Source of the DNA: Streptomyces sp. NRRL S-646
GTDB taxonomy: Bacteria; Actinomycetota; Actinomycetes; Streptomycetales; Streptomycetaceae
Assembly: GCF_000720765.1 (NCBI RefSeq)
Contig: NZ_JODC01000013.1
Location: forward strand, 62,001-126,000
Length of the DNA stretch: 64,000 nt
Reading direction: 5' to 3'
Shown here: positions 49,870 through 58,922 of the stretch, piece by piece
Layout of the letters: the number at the start of each line of letters is the position of its first letter
Numbering within the stretch: position 1 is the stretch's first letter
Made by a program: the position numbers and the translations under genes
Notes under the pieces: generated by a model
Seen by the model: only the letters and a program-made list of their open reading frames with translations
Databases searched by the model: none
What the model was told of the DNA's origin: nothing

Positions 49870-50520
49870 TCAGCTGAAGACGATCATCGACCCCTGGGCC
49901 AGGCTCCGTGTCGCCGCCGCGTGCAGGCCGAGCCACACATGGCGTTCGCGGGCGAAGGGGCTGGGGTCGTACGGCGCGGGGACGGCGGGCTCCTCCAGCT
50001 CCGTGGGGGCGCGCGGTGGTTCCGGTGGCGTCGGAGGGTTGGCCGGATCTATGCCGATCGACGGGGCGACGTACTCCAGTTCACGCAGCAGGGCCTGGGC
50101 AGAGCCCAGCGGGCCGCCGCCGGCGAGGAGCTCGTCGTTCGACAGGGGCTGGGGGAAGTCCACGGGGACGTAGGCGCCCGCGTGGTCGTAGTGCCAGACG
50201 AGGTGCGACTGCTGGGCCGTCGCCTCGAACATCTCCAGCAACTGCTCGTAGTCGCCGCCCAGTTCGTCGACCGGCGTCACCGGCAGCCCGCACACCTGGA
50301 GCAGGTAGACACGGCGCAGGAAGTGCAGCGCGTCGTAGTCGAAGCCGGCCACCGGGGCGACCTCCCCGGACAGGCCGGGCATGTACTGGTACACCGGCAC
50401 CGGAGGCAGCCCGGCGGCGGCGAGCACGTTGTTGTACTGCGCGAGTTCCTCGGCGAACGGATTGTCGGGGGTGTGGCACAACACGTCGACGAGCGGTACC
50501 AGCCACAGGTCACAGGCCAA
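49870..50520 (-). CDS. conserved hypothetical protein
   Basis: 216 aa. The TTG at 50520 follows GAGGAG, giving the N-terminus CDLWLVPLVDVLCHTPDNPF. FDYDALHFLRRVYLLQVCGL and SHLVWHYDHAGAYVPVDFP are strongly protein-like, and the last 60 residues are Pro-rich. I recall orthologues in other streptomycetes without function. It lies 56 bp downstream of the glycosyltransferase on the same strand, so it may be co-transcribed. No signal peptide. Confidence 0.75.
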   Translation of the reverse strand: MACDLWLVPLVDVLCHTPDNPFAEELAQYNNVLAAAGLPPVPVYQYMPGLSGEVAPVAGFDYDALHFLRRVYLLQVCGLPVTPVDELGGDYEQLLEMFEATAQQSHLVWHYDHAGAYVPVDFPQPLSNDELLAGGGPLGSAQALLRELEYVAPSIGIDPANPPTPPEPPRAPTELEEPAVPAPYDPSPFARERHVWLGLHAAATRSLAQGSMIVFS

Positions 50521-50576
50521 AGAAGGCTCCTCACACGGCAAGTCGGTCAAGGCAGGGTAATCGGTGTCGCCTCAGG

Positions 50577-53087
50577 TCAGCTCCCATCGTGCAGGTCCCA
50601 TACCCAGACCCCGGCCACCCACTTCCCGTCCCAGCCGACAAGTTCGGAAACGGCCCTGCGCAGTGCCTCGTCGTGCGGCCCGGGCGCCACGACCAGGGCT
50701 CCTGCCCTCCAGTAGGCGAAGTCGCGCCGGGCCTGTGCCCGCCAGGTCGCATCGAGCTTCGGGACCACGCCCGTGTCGCCGACGTCACGCAGCAGGTCGG
50801 AGGTGTAGCGGGGGGAGGCGCCGTAGATGCCGATGCGGTCGTTGCCGTAGGGGCCGTTGAAGTAGCCGCCGGGGAGCCTGAAGCCGAGGCCGGCCTGCTG
50901 CTGCCAGTGCAGCGCCTCCGCGTCGCCGGCGTCGGGCAGCGGCACCGTGACGAGGGACTCGCGCCCTCGGACGTACGACTGCCATGCCCCGTCGGTGAAG
51001 AAGGCGGGCGTCGCGGGGCGTTCGGCCGTCTTCAGCGGGGCCGGGACCAGCGGGAGCAGGGCCAGGCAGACGCCGAGCAGGCCGAGGTACTGGGTGCCCA
51101 GGGCGCGGGTCGCCGTCAGCCGGTCCAGCGCCACGGCGAGCAGCATGCCGAGCGCCGGGGCGCAGATCATCGCGACCCGGCCCTCGATGACCGACTCGAA
51201 CAGCGGCAGCTTGGCGAGCAGCGCCCACGGCCCCGGGTAGACCTTGTCCGTCATCGGGATGCGGAACTCGGGGCCGAGCGAGAGCAGCGCTGCCCCGACC
51301 GCCGTCACCGCCAGCGCCTTCACCAGGGCCTGTTCCCATAGCCGTACGACGATCGCGAAGGCGAGGAGGACCAGCGGCCAGCCGTAGAAGGCGTTCTGCT
51401 CGGTGGGGTTGGGAGAGAGGGCGTTCGCCCGCTGGGCGCTGCCCGCGACCAGGGAGCGTTCGGCGAAGGAGAGCAACGCGAGGGGGCTGTTGCCCGAGTT
51501 GTTGCTGTGCGGCATGTGTGCGTAGCTCTGCGGCCCGGCGAACTGCCAGACCAGCGGATACGCGACGATCGGAAGACAGACGGCGGCGGCGATCGCGAGC
51601 CCTTTGAGGAGGGGCCTCCAGACAACGCGGGCCACATCCCTGCGGACCAGGCCGTAGGCGGCCGCGAAGAGGCCCATGCCGATAGCTGCGAGCAGCAGGG
51701 GCTCCTCCCCGAGAAAGACCTGGTACGCCACCATCAGGCCGAGCACGATCCCGTGCCGCACGACCGCGCCCTTCAGGGGCGCGGGGAACTGCGCGACCAG
51801 CCACGACCGGCCTGCAGACGACCGACGACCCATCCCGGCGCCATCCGCGAAGCGAAGCGCCCGATCAATGATCAGCGGGATCATGAACAGCACCACGAAG
51901 TTGGGGTGCGCGTTCGCGTGACTGACCATCGGCGGCGCAAACGCCGCCAACGCCGCACCGACGAAGGCCGCGGCCCGCCGCCGTACGACGCGTTTCACGA
52001 TCAGCCAGTACCAGGCGGAGCCCGTCGCCGCGAGGCCCAGCGTCATCACGACGCTGAGGGAGACCGCCGGGCCCGCCAGGAGGGTGAGCGGGGCGAACGG
52101 CACGGTGAGGCCGAGCATGACCGTGTTGGCCATGAGGTTCACGCCGTCGGGGAAGCCCTGCAGGTCGGAGAAGAGGGGGTTGTGCAGGTGGGCGAGGTTG
52201 TGGGCGGTGACGTCGAAGAACCACTCCCACTGGTTCTGGTCCTGGAGGGAGTCGGGGAGGTAGCGGTGGTCCGGGTCGAACAGACGGCCCGAGTACAGGG
52301 CCATCGACATGAGGAGGAAGAGGGTGACGGCGAAGACGTCCGCGGGGCGCAGGGACCGGGCGCGTAGCCGGGTCAGTTCGGCGAGGACCCGGGCGTAGTC
52401 GAGGTGGCGCAGTTTCGAGCCGGGCTGGTGGGACCAGCGGACGGGGACCTCGGCGACCTGCCAGTCGGCGCGGTGGAAGTGCCGCAGGACCTCGACGTCT
52501 ATGCCCCAGCCGTTGACCCGGGAGGCGGCGAAGGCCTCGCGGGCCTTCTCGCCGTCGAAGAGCTTGAAGCCGCACTGGGTGTCCCGTATGCCGGGCACGG
52601 TGGTGCGGCGTATGAGTAAGTTCCCTGCGCGGCCCAGCAGTTCGCGCAGTGGGTGCTGACGGTTCCCGATCGTCGCGCCGGGCACGGAGCGGGAGCCGAT
52701 CGCCGCCGCGTTCCCCTCGCCGAGCGCCTTGTCGAGCTGCTCAAGCTCCTCGACCGGGGCCGCGAGATCGGCGTCCGTGACCAGTACGCGCCGTCCGCGG
52801 GAGGCGGCGACGCCCAGGCGCAGGGCGTTGCCCTTGCCGTGGTGACGAGCGCTGGTGACGAGCTGGACGCGGGGCTCCTTCAGTCCCGTGACGACGTCCC
52901 GCGTGGTGTCCGTCGACCCGTCGTCGGCGACGACGACCTCCCACTCGCCCCACCGGCCCTCGTTCTCGCGCAGATAGCGGATGACGGCGTCGAGGGTCGC
53001 GCCGAGGCGCTGTTCCTCGTTGAAGGCGGGGATGACGACGGTGAGGTCCACGGCCCAGGCAGGTGTGCTCCCGGCCGGCTTGCTCAT
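50577..53087 (-). CDS. large glycosyltransferase: GT2 domain fused to multi-spanning membrane region, contains a TTA codon
   Basis: 836 aa. Residues 15-250 are a polyprenyl-phosphate GT2 (DPM1-like) domain: LTVVIPAFNEEQRLG, VVVADDGSTDTTRD, VLVTDADLAAPVEEL, and RDTQCGFKLFDGEKA. From about 270 to 700 run roughly ten hydrophobic segments, then a soluble 130-residue end, similar to GT-C-type transferases. It could both make and use a lipid-linked sugar. A leucine codon TTA occurs at 52619-52617 (residue 157), so translation should depend on the bldA tRNA. ATG 53087 overlaps the GntR stop. Confidence 0.88.
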   Translation of the reverse strand: MSKPAGSTPAWAVDLTVVIPAFNEEQRLGATLDAVIRYLRENEGRWGEWEVVVADDGSTDTTRDVVTGLKEPRVQLVTSARHHGKGNALRLGVAASRGRRVLVTDADLAAPVEELEQLDKALGEGNAAAIGSRSVPGATIGNRQHPLRELLGRAGNLLIRRTTVPGIRDTQCGFKLFDGEKAREAFAASRVNGWGIDVEVLRHFHRADWQVAEVPVRWSHQPGSKLRHLDYARVLAELTRLRARSLRPADVFAVTLFLLMSMALYSGRLFDPDHRYLPDSLQDQNQWEWFFDVTAHNLAHLHNPLFSDLQGFPDGVNLMANTVMLGLTVPFAPLTLLAGPAVSLSVVMTLGLAATGSAWYWLIVKRVVRRRAAAFVGAALAAFAPPMVSHANAHPNFVVLFMIPLIIDRALRFADGAGMGRRSSAGRSWLVAQFPAPLKGAVVRHGIVLGLMVAYQVFLGEEPLLLAAIGMGLFAAAYGLVRRDVARVVWRPLLKGLAIAAAVCLPIVAYPLVWQFAGPQSYAHMPHSNNSGNSPLALLSFAERSLVAGSAQRANALSPNPTEQNAFYGWPLVLLAFAIVVRLWEQALVKALAVTAVGAALLSLGPEFRIPMTDKVYPGPWALLAKLPLFESVIEGRVAMICAPALGMLLAVALDRLTATRALGTQYLGLLGVCLALLPLVPAPLKTAERPATPAFFTDGAWQSYVRGRESLVTVPLPDAGDAEALHWQQQAGLGFRLPGGYFNGPYGNDRIGIYGASPRYTSDLLRDVGDTGVVPKLDATWRAQARRDFAYWRAGALVVAPGPHDEALRRAVSELVGWDGKWVAGVWVWDLHDGS

Positions 53088-53785
53088 CCGTCCGCCAGCC
53101 GCTCGATGAGGGCCAGCGAGTGTTGGTTGTACGAGGTGACGATCGCCCGCGCCGTCCTGGTGTCGCGTTTGGCCAGGGCGTCGACCAGGTCGGTGTGGCC
53201 GGACCACAGGGCCCCGCGCAGATCGGACAGCCGGCGCAGATGCTGCGCCGCGCACACCCAGGACTGGACGCGCAGCCGGTGCAGGAAGTCGGCCAGATAG
53301 GGGTTGCCGAAGAGGGTGCCGAGCTCGTGCCAGAAGCGCAGGTCGTAGCCGATCAGCACGGTGAGGTCGCCGGCCAGCGAGGCCCGCTGCGCCTCCTCGC
53401 CGCGGCGCCGGACCCCGGCGAGGGCGGCGACGGCACGGGTCTCGTCGTGCGGCGGGAATCGGTCCTGGTCCTTGTCCAGGGCGATGAACATGCCGTCGGT
53501 GACCAGGCTGCGGGCCTCGACGATGCCGCGGTAGTCGGCGACCGAGTACTCGTGGACGTGGAAGCCGCGGTGCTGGTCGGCGTCGAGGAGTCCCTGCGCG
53601 GACAGGTCGACGAGCGCCTCGCGCACGGGCGTCGCGGAGACCCCGTACTGCTCGGCGATCTCCTTCACCGTGAACTCCTGACCCGGCTGGAGCCGCCCCG
53701 CGAGAACCTCGTCGCGAAGCGCGTCGGCGATCTGCTGCCGCAGGGTGCTGCGGGTCACGGAGCCGTTGCCGCTGCTGCCGGGCAT
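53084..53785 (-). CDS. GntR-family regulator (FadR/FCD type)
   Basis: 233 aa. Winged helix about 10-75: LRQQIADALRDEVLAGRLQP and EIAEQYGVSATPVREALVDL. The FCD effector domain follows, with helices and metal-binding His candidates in GYDLRFWHELG and ALWSGHTDLVDAL. It sits between an aminotransferase and the glycosyltransferase, both on the same strand; control of the aminotransferase pathway is the more usual pairing. GAGGAG lies about 12 nt before ATG 53785. The 138-bp upstream gap contains a TACGTGTACG palindromic stretch near 53817. Confidence 0.88.
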   Translation of the reverse strand: MPGSSGNGSVTRSTLRQQIADALRDEVLAGRLQPGQEFTVKEIAEQYGVSATPVREALVDLSAQGLLDADQHRGFHVHEYSVADYRGIVEARSLVTDGMFIALDKDQDRFPPHDETRAVAALAGVRRRGEEAQRASLAGDLTVLIGYDLRFWHELGTLFGNPYLADFLHRLRVQSWVCAAQHLRRLSDLRGALWSGHTDLVDALAKRDTRTARAIVTSYNQHSLALIERLADG

Positions 53786-53923
53786 GTGTCGGGCGTCTCC
53801 TCGTCGCGGTCGGGTGGCGTACACGTACATATCTACGAGCACGCCACCTTACGCGTTCGACCTCCCGCTGTTTACCCGCGTAGCTGTGGTCGTCCGGTGC
53901 GGCACCTGAGCGGCCGCAGGCGG

Positions 53924-55279
53924 CTACGCCGTGTACTCGTCGGCCACCGACAGCGCCGCGTCCAGCGCCGCGAGGCCCTCCTTCAGCTCGGCCTCGCTCA
54001 CGTTGCAGGGCGGCACGACGTGGGTGCGGTTCATGTTGATGAAGGGCCAGATGCCGTGCTTCTTCGCGGCGGCGCCGAAGGCGGCCATCGCCGCGTTCGC
54101 CTCACCGGCCGCGTTGTACGGCACCAGCGGCTCGCGCGTCTCCTTGTTCTTCACCAGGTCCAGCGCCCAGAACATGCCGACACCCCGCACCTCGCCGACA
54201 CTCGGGTGCCGCTCGGCGAGCTCGCGCAGCGCCGGACCGAGGACGGTCACGCCCAGGTGCCCGGCGTTCTCGACCACACCCTCCTCCGCCATGACGTTGA
54301 TCGTCGCGACGGCGGCGGCGCAGGCCAGCGGGTGCCCGGAGTACGTCAGACCGCCCGGGTAGGCGCGCTTGCCGAAGGTCTCGGCGATCGCGCCGGAGAT
54401 GGCGACCCCGCCGAGGGGCACATAGCCGCTGTTCACGCCCTTGGCGAAGGTCATGAGGTCGGGTACGACACCGAACAGGTCGGCCGCGAACCACTCGCCG
54501 GTCCGCCCGAACCCGGCCATGACCTCGTCCAGGACGAAGACGATGCCGTACTTGTCGCAGATCTCCCGCACACCGGCGAGGTAGCCGGGCGGCGGCACCA
54601 TGATCCCGGCGGTGCCCGGAATCGTCTCCAGGATGATCGCGGCGACCGTGGCCGGCCCCTCGAAGGCGATCGTGGTCTCCAGGTGCTCCAGCGCCCGCGC
54701 GCACTCCTGCTCCTCGGTCTCGGCGTAGAAGCGCGAGCGGTAGAGGTACGGCGCCCAGAAGTGCACGACCCCGGCGGCCGCACCGTCGGAGGCCCAACGG
54801 CGCGGGTCGCCGGTGAGGTTGATCGCCTGCTGGGTGCCGCCGTGGTAGGAGCGGTAGGCGGACAGGACCTTCGGCCGCCCGGTGTGCAGCCGCGCCATCC
54901 GTACGGCGTGTTCCACGGCGTCCGCGCCGCCGTTGGTGAAGAAGATCTTGTCCAGGTCGCCCGGGGTCCGCTCGGCGATCAGCCGGGCCGCCTCCGAACG
55001 GGCCTCGATCGCGAAGGCGGGCGCGAACGTCGTCAGGTGTGCGGCCTGCTCCTGTATCGCGGCGACGACCTTCGGGTGCTGGTAGCCGATGTTGGTGTAG
55101 ACGAGCCCGCTGGTGAAGTCCAGGTACCGCTTGCCGTCGTAGTCCCAGAAGTACGACCCCTCCGCACCGGCGACGGCGAGCGGGTCGATGAGCTCCTGCG
55201 CGGACCAGGAGTGGAACACATGAGCACGGTCCGCGGCCTTCACTGCGGCGCCGGCCTCGGGGTTTGGCTGAGGGGTCAT
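53924..55279 (-). CDS. class III aminotransferase, omega-transaminase-like
   Basis: 451 aa, PLP fold type I. The lysine is in LMTFAKGVNSGYVPLGG; FVLDEVMAGFGRTGEWFA has the conserved D-E-V. YFWDYDGKRYLDFTSGLVYT and NGGADAVEHAVRMARLHTGR are family hallmarks. It probably uses pyruvate as acceptor for a beta-alanine, taurine or GABA-type amine donor. ATG 55279 lies 7 nt after a TACGCT -10 box, so probably leaderless. With the GntR regulator it forms an amine-use unit. Confidence 0.9.
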   Translation of the reverse strand: MTPQPNPEAGAAVKAADRAHVFHSWSAQELIDPLAVAGAEGSYFWDYDGKRYLDFTSGLVYTNIGYQHPKVVAAIQEQAAHLTTFAPAFAIEARSEAARLIAERTPGDLDKIFFTNGGADAVEHAVRMARLHTGRPKVLSAYRSYHGGTQQAINLTGDPRRWASDGAAAGVVHFWAPYLYRSRFYAETEEQECARALEHLETTIAFEGPATVAAIILETIPGTAGIMVPPPGYLAGVREICDKYGIVFVLDEVMAGFGRTGEWFAADLFGVVPDLMTFAKGVNSGYVPLGGVAISGAIAETFGKRAYPGGLTYSGHPLACAAAVATINVMAEEGVVENAGHLGVTVLGPALRELAERHPSVGEVRGVGMFWALDLVKNKETREPLVPYNAAGEANAAMAAFGAAAKKHGIWPFINMNRTHVVPPCNVSEAELKEGLAALDAALSVADEYTA

Positions 55280-55286
55280 GACGGCG

Positions 55287-55292
55287 AGCGTA
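55287..55292 (-). promoter_or_regulatory. -10 element of a probable leaderless promoter (aminotransferase)
   Basis: TACGCT on the minus strand, 7 nt before ATG 55279. Confidence 0.5.
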
Positions 55293-55486
55293 GGAGCCCG
55301 CGGTGCCTGCTCGGTATCGGCTTCCTGTCTGGCATGTGGGGGTTTCCGCGACAGGTTGTCGGGCCCGCGGCTCGGCGGGGGTGTCGGCCGCGGCGTTACG
55401 GAACCGTAGACACCGCTCCCGGCGACTACCCCCGCGACCGCACTATTCTCGGTCTGTTGCACCTACGGGGGGAAGGCGGCGCAGCC

Positions 55487-57370
55487 ATGGAGAAGCTCGC
55501 AGCGGGGGACCCGCAGCGCATCGGGGCGTACCGGCTGCTGGCCCGGCTCGGCGCCGGGGGCATGGGGCATGTGTATCTCGCCCGTTCGGACCGGGGCCGT
55601 ACCGTCGCCGTGAAGCTGGTGCGGGAGGAGCTGGCCGCGCAGGAGGAGTTCCGGGCGCGGTTCCGGCAGGAGGTGCAGTCCGCGCGGCAGGTCGGCGGGC
55701 ACTGGACGGCGCCCGTGCTGGACGCCGACACGGAGGCCGCGGTGCCGTGGGTGGCCACCGGGTACGTCGCCGGGCCCAGCCTGCAGCAGGTCGTGGGGCG
55801 TGACCACGGGGCGCTGCCCGAGCGCTCGGTGGGCATCCTCGCGGCCGGGCTCGCGCACGCGCTGCAGGACATCCATGCCGCCGGGATCATCCACCGCGAT
55901 CTGAAGCCGTCCAATGTGCTCGTCACCATCGATGGGCCGCGGGTCATCGACTTCGGGATCGCGCGGGCGCTGGAGACCGTCACGGACGGCGGGCTGACGC
56001 GGACCGGCGCGCTCGTCGGGTCGCCCGGCTTCATGGCCCCGGAGCAGGTGCGCGGCGACCGGATCACGCCCGCGTGCGACGTCTTCTGCCTGGGCTCCGT
56101 GCTGGCCTACGCCGCCACCGGCCACCTCCCCTTCGGCAGCGCCAACAGCGGTGTGCACGCCCTGATGTTCCGCATCGCCCAGGAGGAGCCCGACCTGGAG
56201 GGGGTGCCCGAGGGCATCGCCGACCTCGTACGGGACTGCCTGAAGAAGGACCCGGGCGCGCGGCCGACGCTGGAGGCGGTGCTGGAGCGCACGGGGGCCG
56301 AGGACACCGTGCTCGGCGGACGCTCGCGCGACCCCTGGCTCCCGAGCGCACTCGTCGCCCAACTCGGTCGTCACGCCGTGCAGTTGCTGGACGCGGAAGA
56401 CCCCGAGGAGGGTGCGGCGGTGCCCGGCGGACCTTCGCTGCAGAAGGCGGCACCCGAGGCCCCGCCCGAGCACGCCTCCGCCGCCGACGACTCCGCACCG
56501 GAATCCGGCACACCCGCCGGACCGCCCCCGCCCGGGCAGCCGGGCAGCGGCGCCCCGCTGAACCACCTGCCCACGATGGTCTCGGGCCAGGGGGCACCGA
56601 CACCGCCGCCCGCCCCCGAGCAGACACCCCCGGCCTACGGCTATCCGCAGCAGCACCCCCAGCAGCCCGCCTACGGCTACCCGCCGCAGCAGCCCGGCGC
56701 CTACGGCTACCCCCAACAACCCGGCGGCTACGGCGGCCTCGGCTCCACCCCGCCCTACGGCCCGTCCTACACCGGCCCGGTCCCGCACGCCCCGCAGGAA
56801 CCGCCCCGCCGGAGCGGCCGTTCCACCGCGGCGCTGATCGCCGTCGCCCTGATCGTCGCGCTCGGCGCCGGCGGCTCGGTCTACGCCCTCATGAACGGCG
56901 GCGGCGACAAGGCGGACAACAAGCCGAGCCTGGCCCCGACCACCGGTGCACCCTCGCAGCCCGAGCCGAGCGGGACGACCCCGACGACCGCGCAGCCCAC
57001 CACCTCCGCACCCTCGGACGGTGCGGTCCCCACCGGCTATCTGGGCACCTGGACGGCCACCATCACCAACGCCGACGGCGAGAACACCCGCGAACTCACC
57101 ATCCAGCAGGGCAAGGTGGGCGACGCGGTCCTCTCCCTCGTCGCCGACGGCCCCACCAGCAGCGGCACCTATCACTGCGTGTTCCAGGCCGATCTGACCG
57201 CGGCACCGGGCAGCGACGGCCCCCTGGAGATCGGCCCGTCCACCGTGACGTCCGGCGACTCCGGCTACTGCAAGCCGGGCGACGCCACCGAGATCAGCTT
57301 GCTGCCGGACGGCAGCCTGCAGCGCGAGAACACCAGCAACGGCGAGAAGCTGGAGTACACCAGGCAGTGA
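55487..57370 (+). CDS. receptor-type Ser/Thr protein kinase
   Basis: 627 aa. Kinase domain about 12-270: GAGGMGHVYLARSDRG (P-loop), TVAVKLVREE (Lys), IIHRDLKPSNVLV, VIDFGIARALE (DFG) and GSPGFMAPEQ. Then a Pro/Gln/Tyr-rich juxtamembrane linker with repeated YGYPQQ-like units (about 380-445), one membrane segment (LIAVALIVALGAGGSVYALM), and an extracellular Thr/Pro-rich stalk with a 120-residue beta domain. A PknB-like Hanks kinase that should sense an outside cue. ATG 55487 follows GGGGGGAAGG. Divergent from the aminotransferase. Confidence 0.94.
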   Translation: MEKLAAGDPQRIGAYRLLARLGAGGMGHVYLARSDRGRTVAVKLVREELAAQEEFRARFRQEVQSARQVGGHWTAPVLDADTEAAVPWVATGYVAGPSLQQVVGRDHGALPERSVGILAAGLAHALQDIHAAGIIHRDLKPSNVLVTIDGPRVIDFGIARALETVTDGGLTRTGALVGSPGFMAPEQVRGDRITPACDVFCLGSVLAYAATGHLPFGSANSGVHALMFRIAQEEPDLEGVPEGIADLVRDCLKKDPGARPTLEAVLERTGAEDTVLGGRSRDPWLPSALVAQLGRHAVQLLDAEDPEEGAAVPGGPSLQKAAPEAPPEHASAADDSAPESGTPAGPPPPGQPGSGAPLNHLPTMVSGQGAPTPPPAPEQTPPAYGYPQQHPQQPAYGYPPQQPGAYGYPQQPGGYGGLGSTPPYGPSYTGPVPHAPQEPPRRSGRSTAALIAVALIVALGAGGSVYALMNGGGDKADNKPSLAPTTGAPSQPEPSGTTPTTAQPTTSAPSDGAVPTGYLGTWTATITNADGENTRELTIQQGKVGDAVLSLVADGPTSSGTYHCVFQADLTAAPGSDGPLEIGPSTVTSGDSGYCKPGDATEISLLPDGSLQRENTSNGEKLEYTRQ

Positions 57371-57462
57371 CGCGCGTCAGGGGCTGACGGGCACCCTTGT
57401 GCCGTAGTGGCGTGTCCATGACGATGAGTGGAGTGTCGGCATCGGCAGCCCCGGGAGGGCAC

Positions 57463-58866
57463 ATGCGTCCCAGCCCCACCAGGAGAACGGTACTGACCGC
57501 GACGGCGGCGGGCGCGGCAGCGCTCGGGGCGGCGGCGGGCCCGGCCGAAGCGGCCGCACAGGGCCACCGCCCGCCCGTCACCGCACAGCCCCCGAACCGT
57601 GAACTCCACTCGCTGCTGCGCGAGTTGGACGCCGACCGCATCGAAGCAACCATCCGCAAGTTGGTCTCCTTCGGTACCCGCCACACCCTCTCCGTCCAGG
57701 ACGACCCGGACCGCGGCATCGGCGCCGCCCGCGACTGGCTCCTCGCCGAGCTGCGCTCCTGCGCCGCCGCCTCCGGCGGCCGGATGACGGCCGAACTCCA
57801 GTCGTACGTCCAGGAACCGGCGTCCCGCATCCCCACCGCCACGAAGATCACCAACGTGCTGGCGACCCTGCGCGGCTCGGTCACGCCCGAGCGCGTGTAC
57901 GTCGTCTCCGGGCACTACGACTCCCGGGTCACGGACGTCATGAACGCCACCTCCGACGCGCCCGGCGCGGACGACGACGCGTCCGGGGTGGCCGTCGTAC
58001 TGGAGCTGGCGCGGGTGATGGCGAAGAGGCGGCCCGCCTCGACGATCGTGTTCGCGGCGGTGGCGGGGGAGGAGCAGGGCCTGTACGGATCGACGTATCT
58101 GGCCCAGCAGTTGAAGGCGGCCGGCACGGACGTGCAGGGGATGTTCACCAACGACATCGTCGGCAGCTCGACGGCGGACGACGGCACGAAGGACCCGTAC
58201 ACCATCCGGCTGTTCGCGGAGGGCGTCCCGAGCTCGGAGACCCCGGAACAGGCCGCGGTCCGCAGGTCGGTGGGCGGCGAGAACGACTCCCCGTCCCGCC
58301 AGCTCGCCCGTTTCGTGCGGGACGTCGCCGACAACGACGCGACCGGCATGCACGTCCGTGTCGTGTACCGCCGCGACCGCTACCTCCGCGGCGGCGACCA
58401 CATCCCCTTCCTCGAACGCGCCTACCCGGCCGCCCGCTTCACCGAACCGGCCGAGGACTTCGCCCACCAGCACCAGGACGTCCGCGTCGACGAGACCGGC
58501 AAGCAGTACGGCGACCTGCCGGATTTCTGCGACTTCGACTTCGTCGAGCGGGTCGCGCGGGTCAATGCGGCCGCCCTGTGGACCCTCGCCCAGGCCCCGG
58601 GCACACCCCGCGGAGCGAAGATCGTGACCTCTTCCCTGACCAACTCCACCCGGCTGGTGTGGACGCGGGGCACGGAACCCGACCTGGCGGGCTACGAGAT
58701 CGTGTGGCGCGAGACGACGGCACCGGAGTGGACGCATGTGATCCCCGCCGGGGACGTCACGGCCTACGAGGTGGACCTGTCGAAGGACAACGTGTTCTTC
58801 GGAGTGCGGGCGGTGAACCGGGCGGGCAACAGGAGCCCGGTGGCGTTCCCCGCCCCGCAGTCCTAG
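57463..58866 (+). CDS. secreted M28 family metallopeptidase with C-terminal Fn3-like domain
   Basis: 467 aa. Tat-type signal TRRTVLTATAAGAAALGAAA. M28 zinc residues: His in VVSGHYDSRV, Asp in GADDDASGVAVVLEL, Glu pair in VAGEEQGLYGS, and Asp/His further in FTNDIVG and FAHQHQDV. The last about 95 residues resemble a fibronectin type III unit (KIVTSSLTNSTRLVWTRGTE, then YEVDLSKDNVFFGVRAVNRA). Likely an extracellular aminopeptidase. GGGAGG precedes ATG 57463, preferred over the longer GTG-type extension. It follows the kinase by 92 bp. Confidence 0.92.
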   Translation: MRPSPTRRTVLTATAAGAAALGAAAGPAEAAAQGHRPPVTAQPPNRELHSLLRELDADRIEATIRKLVSFGTRHTLSVQDDPDRGIGAARDWLLAELRSCAAASGGRMTAELQSYVQEPASRIPTATKITNVLATLRGSVTPERVYVVSGHYDSRVTDVMNATSDAPGADDDASGVAVVLELARVMAKRRPASTIVFAAVAGEEQGLYGSTYLAQQLKAAGTDVQGMFTNDIVGSSTADDGTKDPYTIRLFAEGVPSSETPEQAAVRRSVGGENDSPSRQLARFVRDVADNDATGMHVRVVYRRDRYLRGGDHIPFLERAYPAARFTEPAEDFAHQHQDVRVDETGKQYGDLPDFCDFDFVERVARVNAAALWTLAQAPGTPRGAKIVTSSLTNSTRLVWTRGTEPDLAGYEIVWRETTAPEWTHVIPAGDVTAYEVDLSKDNVFFGVRAVNRAGNRSPVAFPAPQS

Positions 58867-58922
58867 CCGCCCGGCTCACTCCCGTGCGGTCACTGCGCGC
58901 AGGGAGACCGGCGGAGCGCCTT

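Noticed and set aside
53063..55486. Large upstream extension of the Ser/Thr kinase frame
   Set aside because: The extension lies antisense to the GntR and aminotransferase genes; the kinase begins naturally at ATG 55487 with a ribosome-binding site.
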